A stretch of DNA of 64,000 bases from Notospermus geniculatus (lineage: Eukaryota; Nemertea; Pilidiophora; Heteronemertea; Lineidae): assembly GCA_002633025.1 (NCBI GenBank), contig NMRB01001776.1, positions 87,702-151,701 of the forward strand, in the 5' to 3' direction. The translations under genes and the position numbers were made by a program. Below the pieces are notes generated by a model. The model was not told the DNA's origin, made no database searches, and was given only the letters and a program-made list of their open reading frames with translations. Positions 33,233 through 44,860 of this stretch are shown here, piece after piece (the stretch's first letter is position 1; every line of letters begins with the position of its first letter).

Positions 33233-33738
33233 GTGGGTGATCCACTGTTGCGATTTCGGCTTGAGACGGGGTTGCGTTCCCTTGCGGTTACTGTATATGG
33301 CAATCGGAAGTCCTTATAAGGTAACCGCAAGTGAACGCAATCCTCATCCCTCGTTGAACGATAAAACTGGCCTTAAGAGTCCACGGGATCTAGGTCCTGT
33401 CACACCGGCTTCATTAAGGCAGGCGCGCATGGACGGCAAATCTGAATGTGGTAGGGGTATTTTTTGAAGTCGACTGACCCAACGCTGCTGGACTGGTAAT
33501 TAACCCGCGTCAGTCGACATAAAAACATCCCTAGCGCATTAGGATTTGCCGTCCATGTGCGCCTCGTTTCACACAGTCAGCCGCGGATCGCCCAAAAACG
33601 GCAGCAAATTTTAGCGGACCCCAACGCAATTCCCCTGATTTGCTTAGTTTTTTTTAGGGGTGAGGCGTATGGGCAACTTCATGCTTTTATTGGCTACCCC
33701 GCGCAATGGATCTAAGGTATCCTTCCCACAGATACCAC
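33233..33738. repeat. Two adjacent hairpins
   Basis: GGGTTGCGTTCCCTTGCGGT (33269) pairs with 'accgcaagtgaacgcaatcc' (33323), and GGCGCGCATGGACGGCAAAT (33422) pairs with 'atttgccgtccatgtgcgcc' region (33544). Both are MITE-like; no gene. Confidence 0.5.
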
Positions 33739-33812
33739 GTCATGCCTTCACCGGGATTCGAAGCCACCACCCTCTGGTTCTGAGTCCAGCATCCTAACCA
33801 TTCGGCCACGAC
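33739..33812 (-). tRNA. tRNA-like sequence, probably a pseudo-tRNA or SINE head
   Basis: The minus strand has an A box (TGGCCGAATGG), a B box (GGCTTCGAATCCC) and a six-pair acceptor stem (GTCGTG with CATGAC) within 74 nt. The anticodon arm CTGGACTCAGAACCAG lacks one base for a normal 5-bp stem and 7-base loop, so it is unlikely to be functional. The apparent anticodon would be CAG (Leu), but Leu tRNAs have a long variable arm that is absent. Confidence 0.4.
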
Positions 33813-33996
33813 TGGTGCTCAGTCAATCATGAATGGGTCCACTCGGCATTGAATTGGACCATAGTGACTCCTATTCATGTTCATGCTATTGGTTAACTGA
33901 CTGACTGCTCCTATTCACGAATTAACCTACGTGCCTGGGTGCTGTATATGACGTGGGCCTACATGTACTGAAGTTGTCTTGCAGGCGAGGTAGGTT

Positions 33997-34216
33997 ATAC
34001 TAGTGTCCCACTGGCGAATTTTGGCCTGCGACAAGGGACGAATGAAAAATTCGTAGATCTTCGTAGACTGTCGTCTGTGTGTTCGCAGTGATTCTCTGGC
34101 TCCATGATCCTATGCAAAACACATTGATGCTAAATATCGCAGCTTGTCGAGGGAATGTCGCAGACTTCAGATTCGCCCCTTATCGTGGGAAAAAGTCGCC
34201 AGTGGGACACTAGTAT
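33997..34216. repeat. ATACTAGTGTCCCACTGGCGA MITE
   Basis: Ends ATACTAGTGTCCCACTGGCG and CGCCAGTGGGACACTAGTAT are perfect inverted repeats around about 180 bp of non-coding DNA. Confidence 0.8.
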
Positions 34217-34679
34217 TAACGATTCACGAATAGCGTTCTTGTAAATAGAAGATTTCGTCATATTGCTCTTTCAGTAAAGTATTTAGTTTTGACTGTTTTG
34301 GACGTACATGTAAGGTAGGGGCCGCTAACTTAGAATGGGTTAAAAAAGTACTTTAAAAAAAAGTACGTTTGGCCGTGGATGCGAGTCAGGCAAACGCGGG
34401 TGGGTCTTTAGTGGCAAACGCTGTAGCAACGCCGACCTGATCTGACAATGGCCCGTATTTTAGAATGCTCTCCAACGTAAAGGAGTTCCTCACGGCTATT
34501 GTTCTCCTGTTGAAAAACTTGTCTCGTGGACTAGATTATGAATAGCGAGTCACATCACCCACAGCTGTTCATCAACCAGATATAACTCATCCCATGGTAC
34601 CAGCGCGTACATAGATTCATTGAAACTATTCCAGTCTGTGGCTGTACAGTCTTTGACAAAAGTTTATCTCCACCTGATA

Positions 34680-35466
34680 CCTTGAATATTTCAAATACTA
34701 CTGGGCCAATTTTAATAAGGTTTATTCCACATGAAAGTATAATCTTGTTGGTCATAGATCTGTATCAAAATTTTGGATATTTGGAAATATCGTAATTATG
34801 TAATAGCTCATCAGAAAAAAACCAAAACCTCAACATGTTTATTATATACCGGTAATTTTTTGCGACTTTTGTTACAGCTTTGATAGATGGAACTTTCTAA
34901 AGACTTTGTGATTTGTTTCATCAAAATCTGTTGAGTGGTTGCTGATATATTTGAGATTATCAAAATGTCGATAATTTGAAAATTTTTAATTTTCCACAAA
35001 ATTTTGATATCACTAAACAGAGCTCACCTAAAAACGTAGAAGTATGAAGTTTTGGGACTTTTAGTGTAAACTGGTTACATGTAGAAGTTAAGCATGTTTT
35101 CAAAATATCCACATTTCTGCCCAAATAACGCAAACATGGCAAAAAGTCCCAAAATTTTGTAAACCCGTATTCCGAGGTCAGCTTCATCACCACCTGATAC
35201 CTTGAATATTGCAAATACTACTGGGCCAATTTTAACACGGTTTGTTCCACATAAGTATATCTTGTTGGTCATATTTCTACATCAAAAGTTTGGATATTTG
35301 AAAACATCATTATGCCATAGCTCATCAGGAAAAAAACTAGAAATCAACGTTTTTATTATGCAATTTTTTGTGACTTTTGTTGCAGCTTTGATAGAGTGGA
35401 ATGTTTAATTAAGGATTTGGGGCTTTGTTTCTATGTTGAATGGTTGCTGAGATATTTGAGATTATC
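34680..35466 (+). repeat. Tandem pair of the TACTACTGGGCCAAT repeat
   Basis: 'caccttgatacct..aatattt.aaatactactgggccaatttta' at 34670-34990 recurs at 35190-35466 in the same orientation, and once more at 27412-27605. Shared parts include 'ttgttggtcata' and 'tagctcatcag'. Not coding. Confidence 0.6.
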
Positions 35467-36262
35467 GAAGGGGGATGTTTCACTTTGAAGATTTCGATTT
35501 GTGATCCTTGGGAAAACTGAAAGAACTATGATCTTGCAATTTGGAGGGATAATTCTGTGTTTCAGACCAATTTCAATGGTATAACAATCAATTACATTTG
35601 AAGTAATTTTTTAAGACGATGGATGTTTGAAGCCTTGAAGTTTCATATTGGAACCAAAATATTTCTAAAACAACTTGGATAGGTTCGCAAATGAGTCAAG
35701 TGTAAAACAGGGGCAAAATAATCCAGTTATATTCAATGAAAGTACCAAAATAAGTCACAAAAGTAGTTTGATATCACTCATTTGGAAGAACATGAACACT
35801 CTGAAGACCCTGGCCTGATGTAAGACTGTTCATACAATAGCTGTGACAACAAAGACAGCTTTTCTTTGCCTAGATGCTGGTACATTGTAGGCCTACCTCA
35901 CACCCCAGAAGGATCAATAGACAAGTCCTTTCCAGTAGAACTACATGGTAAGTTTCTTGCATTTCAAAAGCAGAACATCAACATTTCGTGACTTTTTTCT
36001 CTCTTTTTATTTACCATAAAAATGAATGCCACCGTAATGCATATGACAAATATCCTATAAAATCATTGATTATTTCTTTGTATGTGAAGAGTTTTAAATC
36101 CTTTTGTTTTAAAAACATACTTCAAATGTTTGTGATTGTTATACCATTGAATTTGGCGTGTACCACAGAATTATCCCTCCAAATTGCAAGATCATAGCTC
36201 TTTCAGTTTTCACACGGATCACAAATCGCAATCTTCAATTCAAAGTCAAACAGCCCCTTTTG
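35467..36262. repeat. Inverted repeat with GGAGGGATAATTCTG arms
   Basis: 35467-35610 ('gatcttgcaatttggaggga') is repeated inverted at 36110-36262 ('tccctccaaattgcaagatc') with about 500 bp between. Non-coding. Confidence 0.6.
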
Positions 36263-36813
36263 ATAATTTAAGATTTTCCTGCTTTTCAGCAAATTTTGAT
36301 GCCATTATATATAAACTTTTGTCGAAGACTGTACGTGTAGACAGGTGATATGTCACCAGCTCACAATGAAATCAGTAAATGCCCGGGGTAAATGGGACTT
36401 CCCCGTATTGAAAGTCAGTGTGTGAAATTTCTCGTCCACATTCTACGCTCGTCCATATCCCGAGGGTGACTCACCAGTTAATACACAAAGCCCAAGAAAA
36501 TCACCAAGACGACGAATTACGGTAATACTTCACATTCAGGATAAATTTTAGTTAGTGCAATATAGGCCCAGAGCCTACGAATATAGAAGAATATTTTCCG
36601 AGCATTTTAACATGATTTATTCAGTATTAACAAGAGACATTGTAAATATCATGGTCCCACCATGCCCGATGTATATTAGGCCTACTCTATGCATTGCACT
36701 TTCTGGCCACCGCCAGGAGATCAAATTAGGCCAATATTCATTGTTCGTAAGTTTTATCAGGGAAGTAGGCCCAATGTGACTGTGACTGTGAGATAACCAG
36801 GGGAAAAGTGACA

Positions 36814-37507
36814 TAAGCCGCCCATACACGATCAATATTATTGCGCAATATGACGACCCAAATGGGCGATATTATTGCCAGTCTTTCTTCTACCTACCAT
36901 GGCAGAAGCACACGACTATCGCAGGCCGGGTTGGACACAATTCATATTTAATGTCCACATTAATTCTGATTTTATGTCTCCATTAAATCACGAATAAATA
37001 TCCACATATAATCAACCAATCGGAGCTGAGTTTTTAATATGGATATAAAATCGCACTCCTGATTTAATGTCCATATAAATTCGTATTTTATGTCCCCATT
37101 AAATCACGAATTAATGTCCACATAAAATCGACCAATCACGGAGAAGGAATTTTGGACGGAAGCGCCTGATTTATGGAAGGAAGTTATCGGGAACACTTCA
37201 CATCCGTCCAAAATTCCTTCTCCGTGATTGGTCGATTTTATGTGGACATTAATTCGTGATTTAATGGGGACATAAAATACGAATTTATATGGACATTAAA
37301 TCAGGAGTTCGATTTTATATCCACATTAAAATCTCAGCTGCGATTGGTTGATTATATGCGGATATTAATTCGTGATTTAATGGGGACATAAAATCAGAAT
37401 TAATGTGGACATTAAATATGAATTGTGTCCAACCCGGCCTGCGATACACGACCACCCATTTGGACCCCATATTGTGCAATAATATTGCGCGTGTATGGAC
37501 GGCTTTA
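36814..37507. mobile_element. TAAGCCGCCCATACACG element
   Basis: Ends TAAGCCGCCCATACACG and CGTGTATGGACGGCTTTA are inverted repeats followed by 'atattattgcgcaatat' words. A long palindrome (36921-37442) is inserted in the middle. Confidence 0.65.
36921..37442. repeat. Near-perfect 520-bp palindrome
   Basis: From GCAGGCCGGGTTGGACACAA to TTGTGTCCAACCCGGCCTGC the two 250-bp halves are reverse complements almost base for base, with repeated 'aaatcacgaattaatgtcca' motifs in each half and a short loop near 37175. Confidence 0.85.
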
Positions 37508-37599
37508 CTGGCAGCATCCCAAGTGATGTTCAGGCCACTGTCATGTGCAGGCTTAGTTTTGGGTCTCTTCTCAGGTTGTTCTATGCTGAATGCAATTAG

Positions 37600-38130
37600 G
37601 GCCGTTTAGACGACAAGCCAAAAAACCATTCAGATTCAATCCGATTGGATCCAATCCCTGCATCGAGTTTCATTTGCGTTTAGACGAGATTTAAATGTGG
37701 TCGTATGTTGTCCAATGCGGTGCAATGTGGAATTACACTCTTAGCCGAAAAGGTTCTTTGGTGCCACACCAGGATAACCTTCTGATTTAAGAACCCTCGG
37801 GTTGTTTAAGAACCCCTAGAGGTTCCAGATAGAACCTTTCCCTCAGAAAAGGGTTCTAACTGGAACCTTTATGGGTTCTTTGGCGACAGAAAGGTTCTAT
37901 ATGGAACCCTTTCAGGTTCTTTACAGAAGGTTCTATATAGAACCTTGGGGTTCCTCTGGTGTGGCACAAAGAACCCCTAAAGAACCTTTTTGGCTAAGAG
38001 TGTAGGGCCGTTAAGACGATAGGCAAAAATCCTCATGCGATCCGATCGAATCCGATTGCGGTTCAAAACTCCTGCGTGTAAACGCTACCCAATGCGGTCC
38101 AATGTGGATTCAAAATGGTCCGGAGCGCAT
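37600..38130. repeat. AGGGCCGTTTAGACGA repeats flanking a hairpin element
   Basis: Two similar direct segments (37600-37730, 38007-38115) with 'agggccgtt.agacga' and 'ccaatgcggt.caatgtgga' surround the element 37736-38002. Confidence 0.5.
37736..38002. mobile_element. CACTCTTAGCCGAAAAGGTTC hairpin element
   Basis: Ends CACTCTTAGCCGAAAAGG and CCTTTTTGGCTAAGAGTG are inverted and flanked by TA. The core has at least eight copies of GGTTCT(A/T)TA-like words on both strands. This type (TACACTCTTA...AAGGTTC) is widespread in animal genomes. Confidence 0.8.
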
Positions 38131-38433
38131 CTTGTGCAAGGGCCCCATAACACTTGGTGTTCAGTACCAGAGGCCATTTCGAGAAAAAAGCAAAAGAAGG
38201 ATTTTAGTTTAATGGAGAATGCATTACACAGTCAAACTTCGAAGGGTAATTCTGCAACACCTGTCGCTTCGAAATCGACGTGATCTTCACGCAGTGTACA
38301 CTGTGACCTACTAAATTCGAATATGCAATTAACTCGTTTAAAAAAAATTGATGGAACCTCGTTTCCAGGTGCAGGGCCACCGGTGAGTTTGCTACGCGGT
38401 GACTCTGCGGTCGATCGACCGACCCGTCGCGAC

Positions 38434-38800
38434 AATAGAATAGAATAGAATAAGCTTTATTTTCATCGGTATTATCGGATACAAGTAACATGAGCTCGCA
38501 GACCGATATCAAACATAAGAAAAATAATAAAAATAATAGAAATTTAAAATACAAGTGAAGGAGGAAAAAAACAATGATAAAATAAGAATTTGACATAAGA
38601 AGAGTTGGAGATATAAAACAAAAATATCACAAGATTAGTATCGACATATTCACTTGCACATTGCGCATTTACATGATATACCCTTGAAGTCTTTCATTAA
38701 CAATTTAAATTGTTTGAAATTCTCTGCTTTCCTAACGTTGTTTGGCAGATCATTTACTGTGGAGTTGCGTCATGAAAAGCACGTCCCCACGTTGCCTAGC
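38434..38800 (-). mobile_element. LINE 3' end, 5' truncated
   Basis: On the minus strand RNSTVNDLPNNVRKAENFKQ, then FKLLMKDFKGISCKCAMCK and a stop (about 38660-38770), is the usual C-terminus of CR1/L2/Rex-type LINE polymerases (WNxLPxxIR... FKxxL ... CxCxxC). It is followed by a 3' UTR and a tail of ATTCT units (38434-38455). One in-frame stop is present. Confidence 0.65.
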
Positions 38801-38863
38801 GACTCATAGGGAACTGCAGACCTAGGCTAGTTTATATGTTCGATCAACTGATCTAATTGCTAA

Positions 38864-39097
38864 AGCATGGCGCACACGAGCGATTTTTTGAGCGATTTTC
38901 TCGGCGACTACAGGAGCGACTGAACATATTTTTAGTTTTTTTTACTCTTTTTTTACTCGTTTGCGACAAATGCATCACTGGGAGATCAGTGATGTCGCGG
39001 ATGACAGAACTGATCGACCTCAAAGGTAATTATCGCATGCGACCTAGTAGTCGCATCGGTAGTCGCCCCCATTTTAGTCGCTCGTGTGCGCCATGCT
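38864..39097. mobile_element. AGCATGGCGCACACGAGCGA MITE, copy 1
   Basis: Inverted ends AGCATGGCGCACACGAGCGA and TCGCTCGTGTGCGCCATGCT; another copy at 59760-60006. Inside both, 'gatcagtgatgtc' and 'ataattacctttgaggtcga' are shared. Confidence 0.8.
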
Positions 39098-39099
39098 TA

Positions 39100-39262
39100 A
39101 AGGGCGGCGCACACGAGCGACTAAATCTGGGCGACCGCCGACGAGACTGGTGGTGCGACTAGACATCAGCCAATCAGAAGCGCCAAATCCTGTCGCTTTG
39201 GCGGTCGGAAGCCAAGTCGGCCGACAAATCGGTCAAAATTGTCGCTCGTGTGCGCCGCCCTT
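39100..39262. mobile_element. AAGGGCGGCGCACACGAGCGA MITE, copy 1
   Basis: Inverted ends AAGGGCGGCGCACACGAGCG and CGCTCGTGTGCGCCGCCCTT, immediately next to the previous MITE with which it shares the CGCACACGAGCGA core. Confidence 0.8.
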
Positions 39263-39419
39263 AACTGGTTTAGACATCGACCTGATGCATGTGCATGTTT
39301 CATTTCACTGAATCTCGTATCACTTATGAATTTTTAAAAAAATCTCGACTTCTGTCTTGATTGCAATCACCGAAGCGGCAAGCTACTAGTATGGGCGTCA
39401 CTCTGACAACCATCCACTA

Positions 39420-39583
39420 AAGGGCGGCTCACACGAGCGACAATTTTGACCGATTTGTCGGCCGACTTGGCTTCCGACCGCCAAAGTGACACGATTTGGC
39501 GCTTCTGATTGGCTGATGTCTGGTCGCACCACCAGTCTCCTCGGCGGTCGCCCAGATTTAGTCGCTCGTGTGCGCCGCCCTTT
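39420..39583. mobile_element. AAGGGCGGCGCACACGAGCGA MITE, copy 2, inverted
   Basis: The reverse complement of 39100-39262 with few changes (shared 'ggcgcttctgattggctgatg'). Confidence 0.8.
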
Positions 39584-39886
39584 AGCGGAACGACAAGAAA
39601 GTAGGAACTCGGGCCACTCTCATGGTGGGCGTGGAAGTAATGAGTGCTCCCGATTATGTCATTTACGATTATGCTTTTTATGATTATACTTTATCCAGTA
39701 AGCCGGTCAGATTTACAGGGAGGAACATGCAGCCCTCACTCATCATCAGTGTTTTAATTTAGATGACGAGGCTCGAATCAATGATGTGATACATTTAGAT
39801 GTGATAGGGGAAATCAGGCATGCGGGCCTACACTTAGGAATTCCGCGGATATTTGCTTGATGTCGTAGAAGGCTGGAGGTTTAGTT

Positions 39887-40048
39887 TAAAGGGCCTCTAG
39901 AGGCAGCTCGCCATTAGGCTACTATCAGTACCGGTTCTTCGGCCAGGCGGCGCCACTTTAACGTAATAATCACTGGTACGAGGTATTCAACCTGGGTTTT
40001 CCCCGGGGTTTTCCCCTGCCATGCTGGCTGCCTCTGGAGGCCCTTTAA
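39887..40048. repeat. TTAAAGGGCCTCTAGAGGCAGC MITE
   Basis: Ends TTAAAGGGCCTCTAGAGGCA and TGCCTCTGGAGGCCCTTTAA are inverted repeats. Confidence 0.75.
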
Positions 40049-40980
40049 AGGTGCTCTAGTTCGAATTGTAAACAATACGGTTTGTTTATTTACATGGTTG
40101 ATTATAATAGTTATTATTCCTCGGACAGGTGGCAGCACAGTGTATACCAAAACATTAATGTTATCTACATGTATTTTTATATCTATCGTGATAAATATTC
40201 TTGTAACCAAAATATATATTTTTATGATTTTACGCTCAAAAACAAACAAAAAGTTGTAAAAGGCAGCGTTGTCGTTAATAGCCGGGAGCCGGGTAAAATA
40301 CCCGGCTGATAACATCTGTCTACCCGGCTGAAAAAAAATAGCTGAACCAAAAAAAGTTTTCAGAGTAAACAAAACTGGTTGTATTCTATTGATCTGAAAG
40401 TCCCACGTGGTGTAGTGTTTATTCAATTCAACGTTTTCTGCTTAAAGTGGACTATTCGCGCCGAGTCAAAGATTCCACAGAACAGTTTCCGGAACGGCCG
40501 CCGCAATGCATTTACCAGTTGTTGTTACGAATAAAACGGGTTGTTTTATTATTTTTGGTTCACTTTGGACAGACGCGAACAATCCGCTTTAAATGGCGGA
40601 CGTGTGGTGTTCCATACTTGATATTGCTCCCCATATCGCACCTAATTGATGCGTGTGTGCGCAAAAAGACGGAAAAATTGAGGTGGCCGGGCTGCTGAAA
40701 TCCTGCCTCAGGTGCCAGGAAATCGCATCTCAGGGCTTCTGGAAAAAAATTTCTGGGGTAGGACCCCCAGACCCCCCGTTATCCGGAAGACACATCGCGT
40801 CTCCGGCGCTCATTGGGGCGGGCTTACCGCCTGTTGATTAACGATACCCGTCTGGCCAAATCCTTAGCGACAATGCTGAAAAGGCGAGATTTAATTTGAT
40901 TTTATCTGATTTGATAGTACCAGAAGTTGACAATAGGTGGCACACCGTAATGTTTACAATTCGAACTAGACCACCTTTAA
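40046..40980. mobile_element. TTTAAAGGTGCTCTAGTTCG element
   Basis: TAAAGGTGCTCTAGTTCGAA at 40045 is mirrored by TTCGAACTAGACCACCTTTAA ending at 40980, with 'ttgtaaacaatacgg' included in the inverted repeat. It shares its TTTAAA border with the preceding MITE. The frames inside show no known domain. Confidence 0.7.
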
Positions 40981-41922
40981 TCGCGTTTAGTTTTGTGTAG
41001 TATTGGGAGGGGGAGAGTAGTTTTGGGAAGACAACAGTATTGGGAGGATCGGTTAGGAGTTGGGATGTTTGTGTTATCTGTGGTAAAGATGGAAGAAAAT
41101 ACGCCGAGACAAGCCCGGCGTATTTTCCCGCTGAATATGGAAATGATTTGAATGAATTTATTCATAGCCTCAACCGCAGTCGGTCACAATCATAGCCTGT
41201 TTCAATATTTGGCAAGTATAGTTCTCAGGCATGTTAGGCCCTGGATGGTATTGCGCAATACCTCTTTCGACGTCTTTCCATTAGGCCACGCCGTTCCCTG
41301 ACAATAGCTCTGTCGTTGATGATTTTTTAACAGGCTTTATCCGAACGTGACCAACTCCACACGCGTTCTTCATTACCATAACAAAGGGCTCGCGGGAAAG
41401 TTGCGGACTTTCTCACAAATTTTCACGAGCGATTTCTTTTTTGTGCGTGGATCGATGGTCAATTTGATTTCGAATATGATCTGGAAAAAACTTCCTCTAA
41501 GGCCGTTCCTGCCCCGATTTTCGAATTTCAGAGGAAAACAGCAAAAATTATTCAATTTTCTGTTTTGACCTTTTTCAGGCCACTAATTAAGCAATTGCTA
41601 ATTAGTTATTTCACTTTTGAAAAATCGGGCCATGAACGACCATAGACCTCGCCATGCTGCATCCATCACTACCTAAAATCCGGTCATTTGGAGCCTGCTG
41701 TACCCGTTATCGCCTCTGAAAAATTTCATCTGGGACTTGCATTGTTCATGAATAAAGTTACATAATCAGTTAATTATTGTGCAGTTTTTCAATTCGGAGA
41801 TCTGCAACAATACATAAACTCACAAATTTCGTTGGCAAAGTAAACTACGGTCGTAACACATTCGTGCAATTAAATTTCAAAACGGACCTCAATTGGATGC
41901 GTTTGCTAACTCCACCGCCACC
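40981..41922. other. No gene recognised
   Basis: No repeat structure or conserved frame stands out, apart from a small hairpin 'aatacgccgagacaagcccggcgtatttt' near 41100. Confidence 0.35.
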
Positions 41923-42661
41923 TTAATTTTCAATGGTATTTGGAGGTCCATAACTTCATTTGTGTTCAGGCTACAGGTCTGAGAATTGGTACTCTGGTTA
42001 ATTATAGCCTGCTCTTTCAGAATATGCTGTCAGAATTGGGCTAGGCCTGCCCTTTAAGAATCTGCTGACTATCAATCTGCTGATTGATAGTTTCTGATAT
42101 CGAACCTCGGAATACATCGGGCGTTTCCGTCAAAGCTGTGTGGATTCTTGGATGACTAAACTGAGCTTGCGAGGCATTTATAAAAATGCATGCTGTTTCA
42201 TTGAGCAGCAAATCCTGGACAGCCTGTGGTGAGACGAAACAAAATCAGATTGTGTCACGACGTCATGATCGCTGAAACAACCGGATTTTTTTTCGAGTCG
42301 CGTCCTGGCGTTCAGAATGACGTGCGGGACGTCATGACGCTGACACCCGTAAGGTGCTGCGCTCTTTTGGAGTGATAGGGTCTATTATGGCAGCTGATTC
42401 TTAAAGGGCAGGCCAGAATAGAGGCCTTGCAAATGACGTCACAAGCCGCCATGCTGGGGGGCACATACTGCAGAGGCGCAGCAAAATGTCCCAATGACGT
42501 TACGTCAAACACTGGCGTCGCGCACTTCACGCAGGCCACGTCACGGTCAGCTCACACCTCTGCCCACTTGCCCCTCAGCATGGCCGCCAGGATGACGTCA
42601 TTGCAAGGCCTCTATTAACCAGAGATGAAGTTATATGCCTCCAAACACCATTGAAAATTAA
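41923..42661. mobile_element. TTAATTTTCAATGG element with two nested MITEs
   Basis: Ends 'ttaattttcaatggtatttgg' and 'ccaaacaccattgaaaattaa' are inverted. Inside lie 42044-42414 (GGCCTGCCCTTTAAGAATC and its inverse) and 42418-42616 (ATAGAGGCCTTGCAAATGAC and its inverse, with TGACGTCA). Confidence 0.65.
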
Positions 42662-43348
42662 CGCGGCAATCCGCGGGAGCGAAAAAGGGGCGTGGCCTTC
42701 AAAGTTCGAACGGTCATAAAATCTAAACCGCTTGTAATTTTGATCCGAAACTTGGGGATTTTTCATTGCTCCCATAGAGGTATATTTGGTGAAATTTTGA
42801 GCAATTTTTGAGATGGTGCCCATGGTAGGACTGGATGAGTACTATGATACAAGAGTGATGGCCTTGAGCTACGTGATATCTACATGATATACCGGTAATT
42901 AAAGGAGTCGTCCTCCAGAAAGTTCGCAAATTTTCGACCCCAACCAGGGCCTTCTTCATGCTGGCACTTTCAAGTCGAGCTATCAGAATTGTTTTACAGT
43001 TCTGGTAGCCGGCAGCTAAATATTTTGACCTTGAAATTACTTGTATCTAGCTGTCCTCTACGTCTCCAGCAAATATCGGCCTGATCGAACTTCAAAATAT
43101 GGCCGCCAGCGGCCCATCTTGAAAAGTTGACTTTGCTCCATCACATAACAATACCCCTGAGCTGGGTTGCACAAAACTCATGTTAGCGCTAACTTGGTGT
43201 TAGCACTAACTTTATGTTAAATGACGTAAAAAGACAAAGGATTTTTACGTTGCAACCGGGCCCAGGTAGAATGTTGTAACTTAGTGGGAATATGTACGTA
43301 CCTTACCCTTTGTAGCGAAACAGTATATTAATTATTCTTCCTTTCCAG
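42662..43348. other. Upstream region of gene B
   Basis: Non-coding. 43162-43264 is a weak hairpin (GCTGGGTTGCACAAAACTC, then GTTGCAACCGGGCCCAG). TTATTCTTCCTTTCCAG (43332-43348) is the acceptor tract before exon 1 of gene B. Confidence 0.4.
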
Positions 43349-43464
43349 TTGGACCTTGAAAATGGATGCTGAGCACTGGGCCATCGTTGGCAGCTGCATC
43401 GTTGCCGTCTGTGTCATCTTGGCTATTATACTGTATTGCTGTTGCTGCAGGCCTGCGAGAACAG
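43349..43464 (+). CDS. Gene B exon 1: start codon and membrane segment of unknown protein
   Basis: The acceptor CTTTCCAG and donor GTAGGT match those of gene A. ATG 43362 lies in the same GAAAATGGA context. Thirty-four codons encode MDAEHWAIVGSCIVAVC, a span at about residues 7-25 and four Cys at 26-29, again ending in phase 1 with ACAG. With exons 2 and 3 the product has 200 aa. It is the tandem paralogue of gene A with the same layout, five residues shorter here. Only about half of the residues agree with gene A in this exon. Type III single-pass topology is inferred. No family recognised. Confidence 0.75.
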
Positions 43465-43597
43465 GTAGGTATATCTTGAGGTTGTCAGCTGAAAACACTT
43501 GCAATGCTTCCTTTAAATCACCGTGATTCGAAATGTTTTATTCGTCGACGAATATTGTTCTGAGTGCAAGTACACTCACTGGCAACGGTGTTCACTG

Positions 43598-44102
43598 TAT
43601 GCAACCGCACGAGGGTAACCCGGGTTACCCTCGTAACAATGGCGGCAGAACAAGATACGCTTCGGTGAGTAAATTGGCTCTGGTGGCGAAACTAGCACAT
43701 CTCTGTGACTGAATTTTTGCAAGTTGGAAAAGAAAATAGTACTACACACTACTGTACATGGCGTTGGTAAATCCCTGTTTATGCCGTATTTTGGCCGGGA
43801 AGTCGGCCTCGAAGACGAGGCGAATTCCAAAAAAGGAATTACCCTCATAATGCATAAAAGTACGGTTGGAATTACCCTCGTCTTCGTGTCCGACTTCCCG
43901 GTCAAATACGGCATGAATAGAAAATTTTCAACGCCATGCGATATACAGTAGTGTGCAGTACTATTTTCCCTTCCAACATGCAAAAATTCAGTCACAGAGA
44001 TGTGCTAGTTTCGCCACCAGAGCCAATTTACTCACCGAAGCGTATCTTGTTCTGCCGCCATTGTTACGAGGGTAACCCGGGTTACCCTCGTGCGGTTGCA
44101 TA
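43598..44102. repeat. Near-perfect 500-bp palindrome in gene B intron 1
   Basis: From TATGCAACCGCACGAGGGTA to TACCCTCGTGCGGTTGCATA the halves are reverse complements (shared 'cggcagaacaagatacgctt'). GGGTAACCCGGGTTACCC at each end is itself palindromic. Absent from gene A. Confidence 0.85.
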
Positions 44103-44156
44103 GAGTGGTATTGGAACATAGGTTTTTTTCTTAATTTCTTGATAGTCAGTCATGCC

Positions 44157-44860
44157 GAATGGGTCAATGTCGTCCTGGGTATACCTTATGTTTACCCAGG
44201 ATCATCCTGGGTAATCCTTTTCTTTACCCAGGATGGCCCTGGGTAAACAGAGGATCCTTAACTTTACCCAGATTGGAGTTCCCGAGTGGTGTAGTGAGGT
44301 TGATATTCAGCGTAAATCACGAAATGAAGGGTGGCCTCGAACTAGGCCTATAGCTCCTGGGTCTTTGATAATTAACTATCAGTCCCTTTTGAAAAGTTGT
44401 AGGGATTGGTCTTTTCTCCCTATTCCACACCCCGGAGCAGGTATAGCGGTAATTTTCAGCCCTTTCGAGTTATGATCGTACTGCATGTTCTGCAAAAAGT
44501 AAATTCATGAAAATGACGAAATGCACACGGATATACAATGTTCTACCTAGGCCTATCGCTCCTAAGTCATTGAGAATTTACTATCGGTCCCTTTTGAAAA
44601 GTTGTAGGGATTGGTCATGTCTTCCTATTGGAAACCCCGGAGGAGGTATAGCGGTAATTTTCAGCCCTTTTTAGCAATGATCCTACTGCATGTTCCCTGC
44701 CGGAAGAGACGCACGTACAGCATGATTCGGCGGGAACTCCCAAGCTGGGTAAAGTTAAGGATCCTTATGTTTACCCAGGATGATCCTTGGTAAAGAAAAT
44801 GATTACCCAGGATAATCCTGGGTAAACATAAGGTATACCCAGGACGACATTGACCCATTC
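44157..44860. mobile_element. GAATGGGTCAATGTCGTCCTGGG element
   Basis: About 115 bp at 44157-44272 is repeated inverted at 44743-44860, made of alternating TTTACCCAGGATNATCCTGGGT palindromes. Between them are two direct copies of 'ttttgaaaagttgtagggattggtc' sequence, a third of which lies at 45474-45730. A further terminus of this family begins at 63916. Confidence 0.7.

Noticed and set aside
33739-33812. A functional tRNA-Leu
   Set aside because: The anticodon stem lacks one base and no long variable arm exists; kept only as tRNA-like.
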